Assembly: GCF_001550135.1 (NCBI RefSeq)
Contig: NZ_LRUE01000022.1
Coordinates: 277,439 to 341,438, forward strand
Reading direction: 5' to 3'
Origin: Pseudoalteromonas shioyasakiensis
GTDB lineage: Bacteria > Pseudomonadota > Gammaproteobacteria > Enterobacterales > Alteromonadaceae
Length of the DNA stretch: 64,000 bases
Position 1 is the first letter of the stretch, and each line of letters begins with the position of its first letter. A model generated the notes under the pieces. The model saw only the letters and a list, made by a program, of their open reading frames with translations. It was not told the origin of the DNA and made no database searches. Below are positions 27,775 through 35,159 of the stretch, piece by piece. The translations under genes and the position numbers were made by a program.

Positions 27775-29427
27775 TTAAGAAGGCCTTTTATCAATTGCTA
27801 AGCTTCTCCATAACATCTTGTGTATATAGACAATAGAAGTTTGCTCTATGAGTTTAGGAGTTAAGTTTTGAGTTCTATCATGGCTCCACTTTACAGTGCT
27901 TGTCCCATCAACTTTGATACCAACAATGCCTATTTTATATAGCGTATACAAAATATTCTGCCTAACTTGAGTCATGAAAGAGAGAGATGATGGATAGCTC
28001 GATTTAACATAGTCATGTGCGCTTTTGACGGCCAAGTCACCTTGCTCTTTAGGGATTTCTATTAAGCCCAAAATAACTTGCTCTAATTCTTCATCTAAAA
28101 TGCTAGAAACTTTAAATTTACTATTTTTATGATGTAATAGTTCAATATATTTTTCTAACAATTGGTGCTCTGTTCGCCATTCAAATTTAAGTGACTCCAA
28201 ACGCCCTTGAGAATAAGCTAATTCTGCTTGCTTAATCATTGAACCTGTAATTTCAGTTTTTCCTTGTGCTTCAATAAGACACTCATTAACAAATATAATA
28301 GCATCTCTTGGCCTCATCAATGTCCTATCTAAAATATAATCAAGAGGTGTAACCTTATCTATTTTATTCGGGAAGATATCTTCAAAAAAAACTTCACTAT
28401 TAGTGTATTTGTTCTTTAGTAATTGATTAATCCTCATATCTAACAGGCTTTTGAGCTGAGGACGACTCCATCCCATTTTTAAATAAAAACTATTGTACTT
28501 CTCCGGTTGAAAGCCTGAATCTTTAGTCTTATCCAGCACTCGATGAAGTAAGTCTGTTCTAAGAGTAATAACTATTTTTACTGGTTTTATTGCTCTAAAC
28601 TTTTTAATTGTTTCAATTAAAGCCTTGATTAACTTATATCTAAGCTCATCATCTACCCAGTTTTCATCAAGTCTATCTATAACAATAAATGTTTTTTGCT
28701 TTCGGTCATTAAAAATATCATCAGCAAGAATATTTACCAATTTTGCTAGTTTTTCAATTTGGACAGTATTTACAACTTTTTTTCCATAGTGGATTACTTC
28801 TGACTTAACCTCTTCTGTCATTGCCCCTCCTGCACCTCCAGTGATTTTTACACCTGGTACATTTGAAGAAATCGAAGATTTTAGGCTTGCTTCAAGCTTT
28901 TCCGTTAATTCTTTGATTCTGGTTTCAGTATCGACCCAAAATTTGTCCCCCCACTCTTCAATATACTTTAAGGCTTGTTGTTTTTTATAATTACCTGACA
29001 GTAGGTTGGTTATTAAATCAATGAAGTTGGTTTTTGCTTGAATGGAGTCAATGTTATATTTATATTTGATAAGCTCAACTGCGAAAGTATGCTGCCAAAG
29101 CAAATTATAAAAAATATCTAAATTTACACCTAAACCCTCAAAAAAATTTAAGACTGTAGAATTTGAAATATGTCTTAACGCTAAAGATTCAGGTTCAATC
29201 CTAATAACATTTTCAGAGCTACTTTCCAGTTGCTCCAAAAGAGCACTCTTTCCAATGCCTGTTCGACCTAAAACAATTGATTGCGGGGCTTCTGTATTTT
29301 CTATAACTTCAAAGTCACCAATATCAACAAAACAATCAGCTAAGAAGTTTAAATCGTTTTCTGCATCTGCCTCACCAATAGACATATGCTTCTTAAATAC
29401 AAAATCTTGTTTAGGACTTTTCGCCAT
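27775..29427 (-). CDS. P-loop ATPase of the Sll1717 type
   Basis: A 550-aa protein with Walker A GRTGIGKSALL (residues 54-64), a Walker B-like TFIVIDRLDENW near residue 250, arginine-containing RTDLLHRVLD and RPRDAIIFVNECL sensor-like segments, and a C-terminal helical/winged part. This matches the P-loop ATPases named after Sll1717, STAND-like NTPases common in mobile elements. A single large ATPase gene with no partner in a small element suggests a defence or regulatory cargo, but the role is not established. Confidence 0.75.
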   Translation of the reverse strand: MAKSPKQDFVFKKHMSIGEADAENDLNFLADCFVDIGDFEVIENTEAPQSIVLGRTGIGKSALLEQLESSSENVIRIEPESLALRHISNSTVLNFFEGLGVNLDIFYNLLWQHTFAVELIKYKYNIDSIQAKTNFIDLITNLLSGNYKKQQALKYIEEWGDKFWVDTETRIKELTEKLEASLKSSISSNVPGVKITGGAGGAMTEEVKSEVIHYGKKVVNTVQIEKLAKLVNILADDIFNDRKQKTFIVIDRLDENWVDDELRYKLIKALIETIKKFRAIKPVKIVITLRTDLLHRVLDKTKDSGFQPEKYNSFYLKMGWSRPQLKSLLDMRINQLLKNKYTNSEVFFEDIFPNKIDKVTPLDYILDRTLMRPRDAIIFVNECLIEAQGKTEITGSMIKQAELAYSQGRLESLKFEWRTEHQLLEKYIELLHHKNSKFKVSSILDEELEQVILGLIEIPKEQGDLAVKSAHDYVKSSYPSSLSFMTQVRQNILYTLYKIGIVGIKVDGTSTVKWSHDRTQNLTPKLIEQTSIVYIHKMLWRSLAIDKRPS

Positions 29428-29934
29428 TCTATTTCCATATAAATCTAAGAATCTTCAACCTATATACTTTCACATGTTGGGTAAAACTTAAACTGTGTTG
29501 ATTAAAATAGCTTTAAGATTTGAATTTTTAAAATGAGGCATCATGAGCAATTGCCTCCTCTTTTCTGGGCTTCGCCCATACCCCGCTATGTAGAAGCCTA
29601 AAACAGGCTTGCACATAGCGGGGTATGGGCTCTTGAGCATCTTACACGCAGGTTTTTATTTGCAGATTGAAATATTAATTAAAGCTGCTAATCTAAATAT
29701 TAATCAAGCCCTACGGGCAAGAAAAAAACAGGCGCTTTCCTGCTGCCTTCAACACGTTGTTACATTCTCTGTAACCCCCACTTCAGAAGCTTTCAGCTTC
29801 ATTATAAAACCAAGTCTTTTGATTTTTAGGCGCGATCAGTCCGAGCCTTACGCATGCGTAAAACAGGGGCGAATAGGCATTAGCCGCTGAGCTTAATCAG
29901 CCAGTTTTTCTTACAATCACATCGGAGAATAACT
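29428..29934. other. Non-coding segment with strong hairpins
   Basis: About 500 bp with no convincing gene. GAGGCA/TGCCTC hairpin at 29535-29557 followed by a T-rich tract; the large hairpin at 29574-29630; an AACAGG-containing region near 29870. A 93-codon frame starting inside the hairpin has no ribosome-binding site or protein-like composition. Confidence 0.5.
29574..29630. repeat. Large perfect hairpin (18-bp stem with inner 6-bp stem)
   Basis: GCCCATACCCCGCTATGT at 29574-29591 and its exact complement at 29613-29630 enclose a 21-nt segment that itself contains AAGCCT/AGGCTT. It is too long and too GC-rich by local standards to be chance. It lies about 300 bp upstream of a small HTH gene and a tyrosine recombinase gene. 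Confidence 0.8.
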
Positions 29935-30156
29935 ATGACCTTTAATGCTAAAGCAGAAGCACAGCGCCTAAAAAATGAGAAAAAATTGATCAGTAAAAAA
30001 CGATTTAAGTCATCCAAGCTAGATAAACATAAACAACGACTTTTAGCTCTTTACGAAGAAGGTACGAATATAGCCAACCTACAAAGATGGCTCTTGCGTA
30101 AAGGAGTGAGAGCACATTGGACAACTGTAAAACGGTGGGTTGATAAAAATGCCTAA
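29935..30156 (+). CDS. Small basic HTH-like protein, partner of recombinase
   Basis: A 73-aa basic protein. The C-terminal half (LALYEEGTNIANLQRWLLRKGVRAHWTTVKRWVDKNA) reads as a helix-turn-helix of the transposase/resolvase type. ATG is preceded by CGGAGAATAACT. Its last 8 bases overlap the start of the recombinase gene, so the two are translationally coupled and probably act together. No named family is recognised with certainty. Confidence 0.7.
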   Translation: MTFNAKAEAQRLKNEKKLISKKRFKSSKLDKHKQRLLALYEEGTNIANLQRWLLRKGVRAHWTTVKRWVDKNA

Positions 30157-31030
30157 GTTCGCAAAACCAGAAACGCAAGCGGAAAAGCTAGCTAAAAACT
30201 TATTTAAGCACAAAATTATTAAGTCTTTAGGTACTGCTCGAAGTTATAAAACTGCACTTATAAAAATAGCTCGGTGGTCAAAGGATATTGGCATCAATGG
30301 TGTGCAAGGGATGAGCACTCAAGATGCTTATAAATACCTTGATTACCGCAGTGAGTTTGCAGGCCAAAAAACACTGGATATGGAACGGCAAGCAATCCAA
30401 GCTATGTTTAAACTCAACGGCAAACTTGGCCCTAAAGAAACGCTGACCGTAATAAAATCCGAAAAAGAGATAATCGAAAAGTCTCGCGCCTACACTCCAG
30501 CCCAAGCCCATGCAATTAGTGAACATCAAACTAGAAAATATAATTTATCAACACAAATAGCCTACGCAGCAGGATTAAGAGCCCATGAGCTTTTAACAAT
30601 TGCAAAAGTATCAGAGCGTAAAGCAGATAACCGTCCAGCGCTAGACAGTAAATGGCTTGGTCGAGAAGGTCGTATTTATACAGTAAAAGGCAAAGGCGGC
30701 CTAATCCGTGATGTACTAATACCTAACACTTTAGCTAACCAGCTAGAACAAAGGCGCTTAGCGCAGCCCATAACGGTTCGTGATAGGGAAATTAACTATT
30801 TGCAACGTTATGATATTGGAGGTGGTCATAAATGGTCATGCTCATTCTCGAAAGCATCTAGCCGCACACTCTTTTTTTCTAATGGCGGGCATGGCCTTAG
30901 GCATAGCTATGCGCAAGAGAGAATGACTGAGCTAAAAAGCTTAGGTTTAAGTAGAGCAACTGCTCTCGAAACGGTATCGCAAGAGCTAGGCCATTTCAGG
31001 GCTGAAATAACTGAGGTTTATTTAAAGTAG
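30149..31030 (+). CDS. Second tyrosine recombinase (Integrase_1-like)
   Basis: A 293-aa recombinase with a SAM-like N-terminal domain and a full catalytic set: R144 (AAGLRAHEL), a lysine in VKGKGGLIRD, H248 and R251 (HGLRHSY), H282 (GHFR) and Y291 three residues from the end. It resembles the Integrase_1 (PF12835-type) group and not the P4 integrase at 21386. The ATG at 30149 overlaps the upstream HTH gene. Its target is unknown; the hairpin at 29574-29630 is a candidate. Confidence 0.85.
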   Translation: MPKFAKPETQAEKLAKNLFKHKIIKSLGTARSYKTALIKIARWSKDIGINGVQGMSTQDAYKYLDYRSEFAGQKTLDMERQAIQAMFKLNGKLGPKETLTVIKSEKEIIEKSRAYTPAQAHAISEHQTRKYNLSTQIAYAAGLRAHELLTIAKVSERKADNRPALDSKWLGREGRIYTVKGKGGLIRDVLIPNTLANQLEQRRLAQPITVRDREINYLQRYDIGGGHKWSCSFSKASSRTLFFSNGGHGLRHSYAQERMTELKSLGLSRATALETVSQELGHFRAEITEVYLK

Positions 31031-31140
31031 CTCTTATTTGTTTAGTAATTCTATAAACTTTAAAGTTATGTTCGTAAATTTATATCTTTCTATTAACTAA
31101 TTGGTACTGTAAGTTAATGCTACTGAACAAGGATATTCAA

Positions 31141-32157
31141 ATGAGCGATAGACACATTGAGGGAGCATCTGTTGATGATATTCTTCTAAATACTTTTGAT
31201 TTATTACTGAAGAAGGGCTCTAAATATACCGCCACCAAGGGTGACTTTATCGAGTATGATAGTTGCTTAATCACATTAACTAACCCTGTAGCAAGATTAA
31301 GTAGAACAGACATAAAACAAACAATTTATAGTTGCTTGGGAGAGTTTTTTTGGTACCTTTCTGGCTCTGATGCTTTAGACTTTATATCTTATTACTTGAA
31401 AGATTACGCTAAATTTGCAGAAGATGATGGCCATGTCCATGGTGCTTACGGTAAAAGAATATTTGATTTTGATGGGAAGTTTAATCAATACGAACAAGTT
31501 CTACAATGCCTCAAAAGTAAGCCAACAACTAGACAAGCTGTAATCCAATTATTTGGTGCGCATGATACAGCAGACACTTATAAAGATATCCCTTGTACCC
31601 TTAGCTGGCAATTCATGATCAGAAATGGAAAACTCAACATGTATGTAAATATGAGGTCCAATGATGCCTATAAAGGGTTACCTCACGATATATTTGTATT
31701 TACTATGCTACAAGAAATTATCTCTATTGAGTTAGGTGTTGAAATAGGCCTATACCATCATTATGTTGGTAGTCTTCATATCTATGAAGAGAATTTAGAG
31801 GATGTTAATCGTTTCATTGAAAAAGGCTGGGCTGCCGAGGCTCCTATAATGTCAATAATGCCAAAGGTACAAGACTTCTTGCCGATAAAAGGTGAAATAT
31901 TGAGACTAGAAGAAAAAATAAGACAAGGCAGTACTAGTTTCACAGAAATATTTACTTCTTCAGTACCAAGTTATTGGATTGACATACTGCTATTACTATA
32001 CTCTTTCAGAAAAAAAAGAGAGCTTCAAAATGATGAAATTAGCTTTGACCAATATATAACCTCTCTAGAGGCTGTAAAAGATAAGTTTGAATGCAAAAAT
32101 TATGTAAATATCCTAGAAAATAAAATTATCGAGGCAAAATATAAAGGGAGTTATTGA
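31141..32157 (+). CDS. Thymidylate-synthase-fold enzyme, predicted dCMP-type (hydroxy)methylase
   Basis: A 338-aa protein of the thymidylate synthase superfamily. The catalytic Cys152 is in DIPCTLSWQF and the phosphate-binding RSNDAYKGLP motif follows; HIY matches the H-x-Y of ThyA. The residue equivalent to E. coli ThyA Asn177 (LPFNIA) is Asp here (LPHDIF). Asp at this place is known from T4 dCMP hydroxymethylase and CMP hydroxymethylases, so a cytosine nucleotide is the predicted substrate. ATG at 31141 follows AAGGATATTCAA; an earlier in-frame ATG (31117) lacks this. A C-terminal extension of about 80 aa is unlike ThyA. It overlaps the next gene by 4 bp. Confidence 0.85.
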   Translation: MSDRHIEGASVDDILLNTFDLLLKKGSKYTATKGDFIEYDSCLITLTNPVARLSRTDIKQTIYSCLGEFFWYLSGSDALDFISYYLKDYAKFAEDDGHVHGAYGKRIFDFDGKFNQYEQVLQCLKSKPTTRQAVIQLFGAHDTADTYKDIPCTLSWQFMIRNGKLNMYVNMRSNDAYKGLPHDIFVFTMLQEIISIELGVEIGLYHHYVGSLHIYEENLEDVNRFIEKGWAAEAPIMSIMPKVQDFLPIKGEILRLEEKIRQGSTSFTEIFTSSVPSYWIDILLLLYSFRKKRELQNDEISFDQYITSLEAVKDKFECKNYVNILENKIIEAKYKGSY

Positions 32158-33110
32158 AATTGTTATTAAGATCACATCAATCTAGTGCAGTTGAGCAACT
32201 GCATAATAAATTACTAAACTATAACGCTAACGAAGAAAATATTTCAATAATTGAATCAGATGACATCGCTCGCACATTAGTACTGCAACTTATCGATAGC
32301 ATTAGAAGAGTTGACTATATTGAAGCATTAAAGAAGAGATCCATTTCAAAAAGCCGCTTAGATCCTCTTAATTCTGCTTTTGACCCACTTAGAGCTGCAA
32401 TTTATTACTTTAATAATGATGAGATTGATGAAGCGGCGTGGCTAGTTTTCTTGTTTACCCACTTCGGTAAAAACCCAGATTCAGGATTTAGGCTATGTGC
32501 CGATATTTATGGAGCTTATGGAGAAAGAGACATATGGTCATGGAATGAGATAAGTTCAAACCCTATGGCTTTTGAACAGTGGTACAAGTCATGTTATCCA
32601 AAGATGATATCTGATGGTGTAGTCAGAAAGTTTGGGAATCACAGAAAATATGAATCTTTAAAACCAAATGCGGCAAGATCACTAGCTAGAGTTTTCAACT
32701 CATATGTTTCTTGGGTTGGTAGCAGTCATTACGCGAAATTTGATGAAGCAAAGCACCTTGCTAATAAAGTAGAAATAGATTTTTTTGAATTTCTTTATCG
32801 GTCAGTGCAATCAGTATCATCAATAGGTAGAACAGGTGCTTTTGACTACCTAACTATGCTCTCAAAAATAGGAATCATAGACGCCGTACCTAAAAAGTTA
32901 TACCTACAAGGTTCAACTGGTCCAATCCAAGGAACTAGGCTTCTTTACGGGGTTAATCAAACTATGAATTGGAAAAATGAAGTCTTCGAAGAAAAGCTTT
33001 CTGAACTCGGAGACGCTTTAGAGCTAGGTAAATTTAAAATGCAAATCCTCGAAGATGCTCTGTGTAATTGGCAAAAAAACACCTCATCTTATAAATATTT
33101 TAGGGGTTAA
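32154..33110 (+). CDS. Probable alpha-glutamyl/putrescinyl-thymine pyrophosphorylase-like protein (clade 3)
   Basis: A 318-aa helical protein starting TTG or the like in the ATGA-type overlap with the upstream gene. The segments FDPLRAAIYYFNNDEIDEAAWLVFLFTHFGK, DIWSWNEISSNP and FGNHRKYESL match what I remember of the aGPT-Pplase3 family, HhH-DNA-glycosylase relatives proposed to act in pyrimidine hypermodification. This is a recollection of pattern and not a search result. Coupling to a predicted dCMP-type hydroxymethylase supports a shared nucleotide-modification role. Confidence 0.6.
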   Translation: MKLLLRSHQSSAVEQLHNKLLNYNANEENISIIESDDIARTLVLQLIDSIRRVDYIEALKKRSISKSRLDPLNSAFDPLRAAIYYFNNDEIDEAAWLVFLFTHFGKNPDSGFRLCADIYGAYGERDIWSWNEISSNPMAFEQWYKSCYPKMISDGVVRKFGNHRKYESLKPNAARSLARVFNSYVSWVGSSHYAKFDEAKHLANKVEIDFFEFLYRSVQSVSSIGRTGAFDYLTMLSKIGIIDAVPKKLYLQGSTGPIQGTRLLYGVNQTMNWKNEVFEEKLSELGDALELGKFKMQILEDALCNWQKNTSSYKYFRG

Positions 33111-33111
33111 A

Positions 33112-34179
33112 TTAACCCCATTTGTATTTAGTTTTCAATTTGTTTAAATGAGAATGAGGTATAAGTCCTTTATGCTGTAGTTGGCCAACCAGAATTCCAG
33201 CCGAAACTTCTAGCTGTCTAGCTAAACGCATAATTTTTGCATAATCTTTAACTCTTAGACTAAAAAGATAAGGTTGATACTCCCTTGGAACCAATGTTGA
33301 CATTGCAAAATCATTAGCTTCCTCTTCGAACATTTCTGGTTCAGAATCGTTTCTTATCCCTTCAATGAAGACCTGAGTTTTACTATGTAAAATTACATGA
33401 CCTAACTCATGGAATAGGGTGAACCAAAAATGATCATCACTAAGATATCTAAAGCTTAATGCAACGATAGGAGTGCCCTCTTTAAAAAAAGTTGCACCGC
33501 TCGCTTTACACCCCTTTATTGGCTTTACAACCGCAAGCTTCACACCACAGTCATTCAGAATTGACTTCAACTGAGGTAAAAATATTTTTGGTTCAGTGAT
33601 TCTAGATAGAGGTTTAATGTTACTCAAATTCGCTAATAATAGTTCTTTATTGAGCTTTTTAGGCTTTTGGTCTGCGCTATAGATATCAGCTAACCTGAGC
33701 CATGTAGTAACAGCTAAAGGTTTTGAGTCAAATGAGTTTGATGTTCTAAAAGCAACTTTCTCCATTTGCGATTGGTACAGGCTCTCCCACTCATCAATAG
33801 CTTTGGATTCAAAAAAATCTAAACACTGTGCCACTTTATATGGTTTAGATGAGTTCTTAATAAGGAATCCTCTGTTAACTAAATCAGAAACAGGCAATTC
33901 ATTGAACCAACTTTCACACTCACTCGCCTGATGCTTTAGTGACTGGAAATAGTTCTTTTCCCTATTTATCCAAAAAGACTTAGATACCCCAAAAACTCCC
34001 TCAAGTCTCTCAGCTATATCAGATGTTAATTTTGAAAAGCCTTTTAGAAGGTTCTTAAAATCATCTGAATCTAAGTCTAATTGATTCATTAGCTCTTCAT
34101 TGGAAAAGTCATTTTTCTTAGCTAAACTTTGGATTGTTACACCTGGTGGGGAGCACCAGTTAGGCTGAAAATTTTGCAT
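33112..34179 (-). CDS. HTH-ImmA/IrrE metalloprotease (HigA-like antitoxin/regulator)
   Basis: A 355-aa fusion of an N-terminal XRE/HigA-type HTH (about 12-65, TIQSLAKKNDFSNEELMNQLDLD) and a C-terminal ImmA/IrrE zinc peptidase with HELGH at 257-261 and the later EEEANDFAMSTLVP glutamate motif. The ATG at 34179 lies six bases after GGAG; the start overlaps the toxin-like gene by 20 bp. Such proteins cleave a repressor or antitoxin partner or regulate their own operon. Its stop is 1 bp from the stop of the convergent aGPT-like gene. Confidence 0.88.
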   Translation of the reverse strand: MQNFQPNWCSPPGVTIQSLAKKNDFSNEELMNQLDLDSDDFKNLLKGFSKLTSDIAERLEGVFGVSKSFWINREKNYFQSLKHQASECESWFNELPVSDLVNRGFLIKNSSKPYKVAQCLDFFESKAIDEWESLYQSQMEKVAFRTSNSFDSKPLAVTTWLRLADIYSADQKPKKLNKELLLANLSNIKPLSRITEPKIFLPQLKSILNDCGVKLAVVKPIKGCKASGATFFKEGTPIVALSFRYLSDDHFWFTLFHELGHVILHSKTQVFIEGIRNDSEPEMFEEEANDFAMSTLVPREYQPYLFSLRVKDYAKIMRLARQLEVSAGILVGQLQHKGLIPHSHLNKLKTKYKWG

Positions 34180-34513
34180 TTTGCACTCCATTGTCCAAAA
34201 TTTCGACTAATTTTAAATGGGTAACATAATCCCAATTTATATTTTTCCCATCATTATGAACATAGCTGTTGTTTGAAACAAAAGCCAACTCAATTGTATC
34301 AGTAATTTTAATGATAAGACGCTCTGGGGACATATGATTTTGAATACAATAAGGAAAAGATAATAGGTTCTTTAAATCTAAAAAAGAACAACAAGCTTTG
34401 ATATCTTCAAGAAGAGACATCAATACATCAGCAAAATCCCCAACCATTTCTTTTAATTTTAAATACTGGCTACATGAATCCCTGAGTTCCTTTGAGCTGA
34501 AAGCTATTTCCAC
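34160..34513 (-). CDS. HigB/RelE-like toxin
   Basis: A 117-aa protein with the layout of plasmid-maintenance killer (HigB) toxins: MEIAFSSKELRDSCSQYLKL at the start, an alpha-helical hairpin (FADVLMSLLEDIKACCSFLDLKNL), and the C-terminal INWDYVTHLKLVEI strand that corresponds to the conserved W-x-x-V-x-x-x-x-I-x-x-I pattern. The usual RNase residues are not clear, so activity may be reduced. It is first in the toxin-then-antitoxin operon typical of HigBA. Confidence 0.7.
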   Translation of the reverse strand: MEIAFSSKELRDSCSQYLKLKEMVGDFADVLMSLLEDIKACCSFLDLKNLLSFPYCIQNHMSPERLIIKITDTIELAFVSNNSYVHNDGKNINWDYVTHLKLVEILDNGVQNAKFSA

Positions 34514-34804
34514 TATGACCTTGTAATCTTTTCCCTAATTATGTCGTTATAATACTCGTTTTGTATCTTTTTTGTCTAGGGCAGATAATTTCAAACAAAG
34601 ACCTTAAAACAGCTAAAAGCCTATTCCATTTTAAGACTTCAATGATTAAGTAGCTGCAACATCCCCACTATTTACAATAATGCGCCAACTAATCACTATA
34701 AGTCATAAAAATTACAAGGCCACATTGAGTTGTTATAATAAAAAGTAGCACAGAGGTAGCACAGGGTAATTTCTGTTAGTAGGTGTTTACTTGGAAAGCT
34801 TGTA
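34514..34804. other. Non-coding right end of the element
   Basis: No gene seen. On the minus strand a TATTAT/TATAAC-rich promoter-like segment with two AACGA words (about 34535-34560) precedes the toxin gene and may be its autoregulated promoter. The second copy of the arm-like repeat is at 34742-34762. The rest is AT-rich. Confidence 0.5.
34742..34762 (+). repeat. Paired GTAGCAC arm-site-like repeat, right copy
   Basis: Identical over 21 bp to 21362-21382, in the same orientation, 42 bp from the right att core. In the excised circle the two copies would flank the joined core, as arm sites do. Confidence 0.65.
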
Positions 34805-34854
34805 AAAATGGTGGCCCCTCCCAGACTTGAACTGGGGACCTAACGATTATGAGT
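34805..34854. repeat. Attachment site, right (inside tRNA-Ile2)
   Basis: Fifty bp identical to 21172-21221, forming the 3' half of the intact tRNA-Ile2 gene. Because the whole tRNA is at this end, insertion left the gene functional. Confidence 0.92.
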
Positions 34855-34885
34855 CGTGTGCTCTAACCAACTGAGCTAAGGGGCC
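34809..34885 (-). tRNA. ileX: tRNA-Ile2 (anticodon CAU, lysidine-modified)
   Basis: A 77-nt cloverleaf on the minus strand: acceptor GGCCCCT, D-arm TAGCTCAGTTGGTTAGAGC, anticodon stem-loop GACTCATAATC (CAU), T-loop GTTCAAG, encoded CCA. It closely matches E. coli tRNA-Ile2, which reads AUA after lysidine modification by TilS, and not initiator or elongator tRNA-Met. It is the integration target of the element to its left. Confidence 0.93.
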
Positions 34886-35087
34886 ATTGTATTAGCGAAA
34901 GCTAAATTTTTTTGATGCGTTTAGCAGGTTTAACTGACTAAAGCGGGATGCAGTATAAAAAGTTTTTGTAACCTTGTCACTAGCAAAACCCTTTATTTTA
35001 ACAATCACTAAATCAACTGCTCAAATAGTAAACTCTTTGTTTTTACAACGACCTTAAAGCATGCCGATTAGTTTCTAGCCTCCGACA

Positions 35088-35101
35088 TTGTTCTAGATCA
35101 A
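35088..35101. promoter_or_regulatory. FNR-like site upstream of hemN
   Basis: TTGTTCTAGATCAA matches the FNR consensus TTGAT-N4-ATCAA with a single mismatch. It lies about 60-70 bp before the hemN start. HemN is the oxygen-independent enzyme, so anaerobic activation is reasonable. Confidence 0.6.
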
Positions 35102-35159
35102 ATAGCTAAATCACTAAACTCGTTAAAATAGCCGCTCAATCAATTGCGGAGTGCTGACT

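Larger units (their letters stand above)
21172..34854. mobile_element. 13.6-kb integrative element in tRNA-Ile2(CAU)
   Basis: Bounded by 50-bp direct repeats of the tRNA-Ile2 3' end, with a P4-type integrase just inside the left repeat and the complete tRNA gene at the right end. Contents: integrase, AAA/DUF4276 pair, RepA with iterons, AlpA-like protein, small peptides, XRE repressor, Sll1717-type ATPase, second tyrosine recombinase, thymidylate-synthase-fold pair and a toxin/ImmA pair. The region looks more AT-rich than its surroundings. There are no capsid, tail or conjugation genes. It resembles a phage satellite or integrative replicon. Confidence 0.9.

Noticed and set aside
29574..29630. 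Integron attC site
   Set aside because: The stem is perfect and lacks the GTTRRRY/RYYYAAC core boxes and the extrahelical bases of attC; no integron integrase-specific domain was seen.
29609..29890. 93-codon plus-strand frame after the large hairpin
   Set aside because: It starts within the hairpin arm, lacks a ribosome-binding site and has no protein-like features.
31141..32157. Housekeeping thymidylate synthase (thyA)
   Set aside because: It lies in a mobile element, has Asp instead of Asn at the specificity position and an unusual C-terminal extension.
34809..34885. tRNA-Met
   Set aside because: The CAT anticodon could suggest Met, but acceptor GGCCCCT and body match tRNA-Ile2 (lysidine type).
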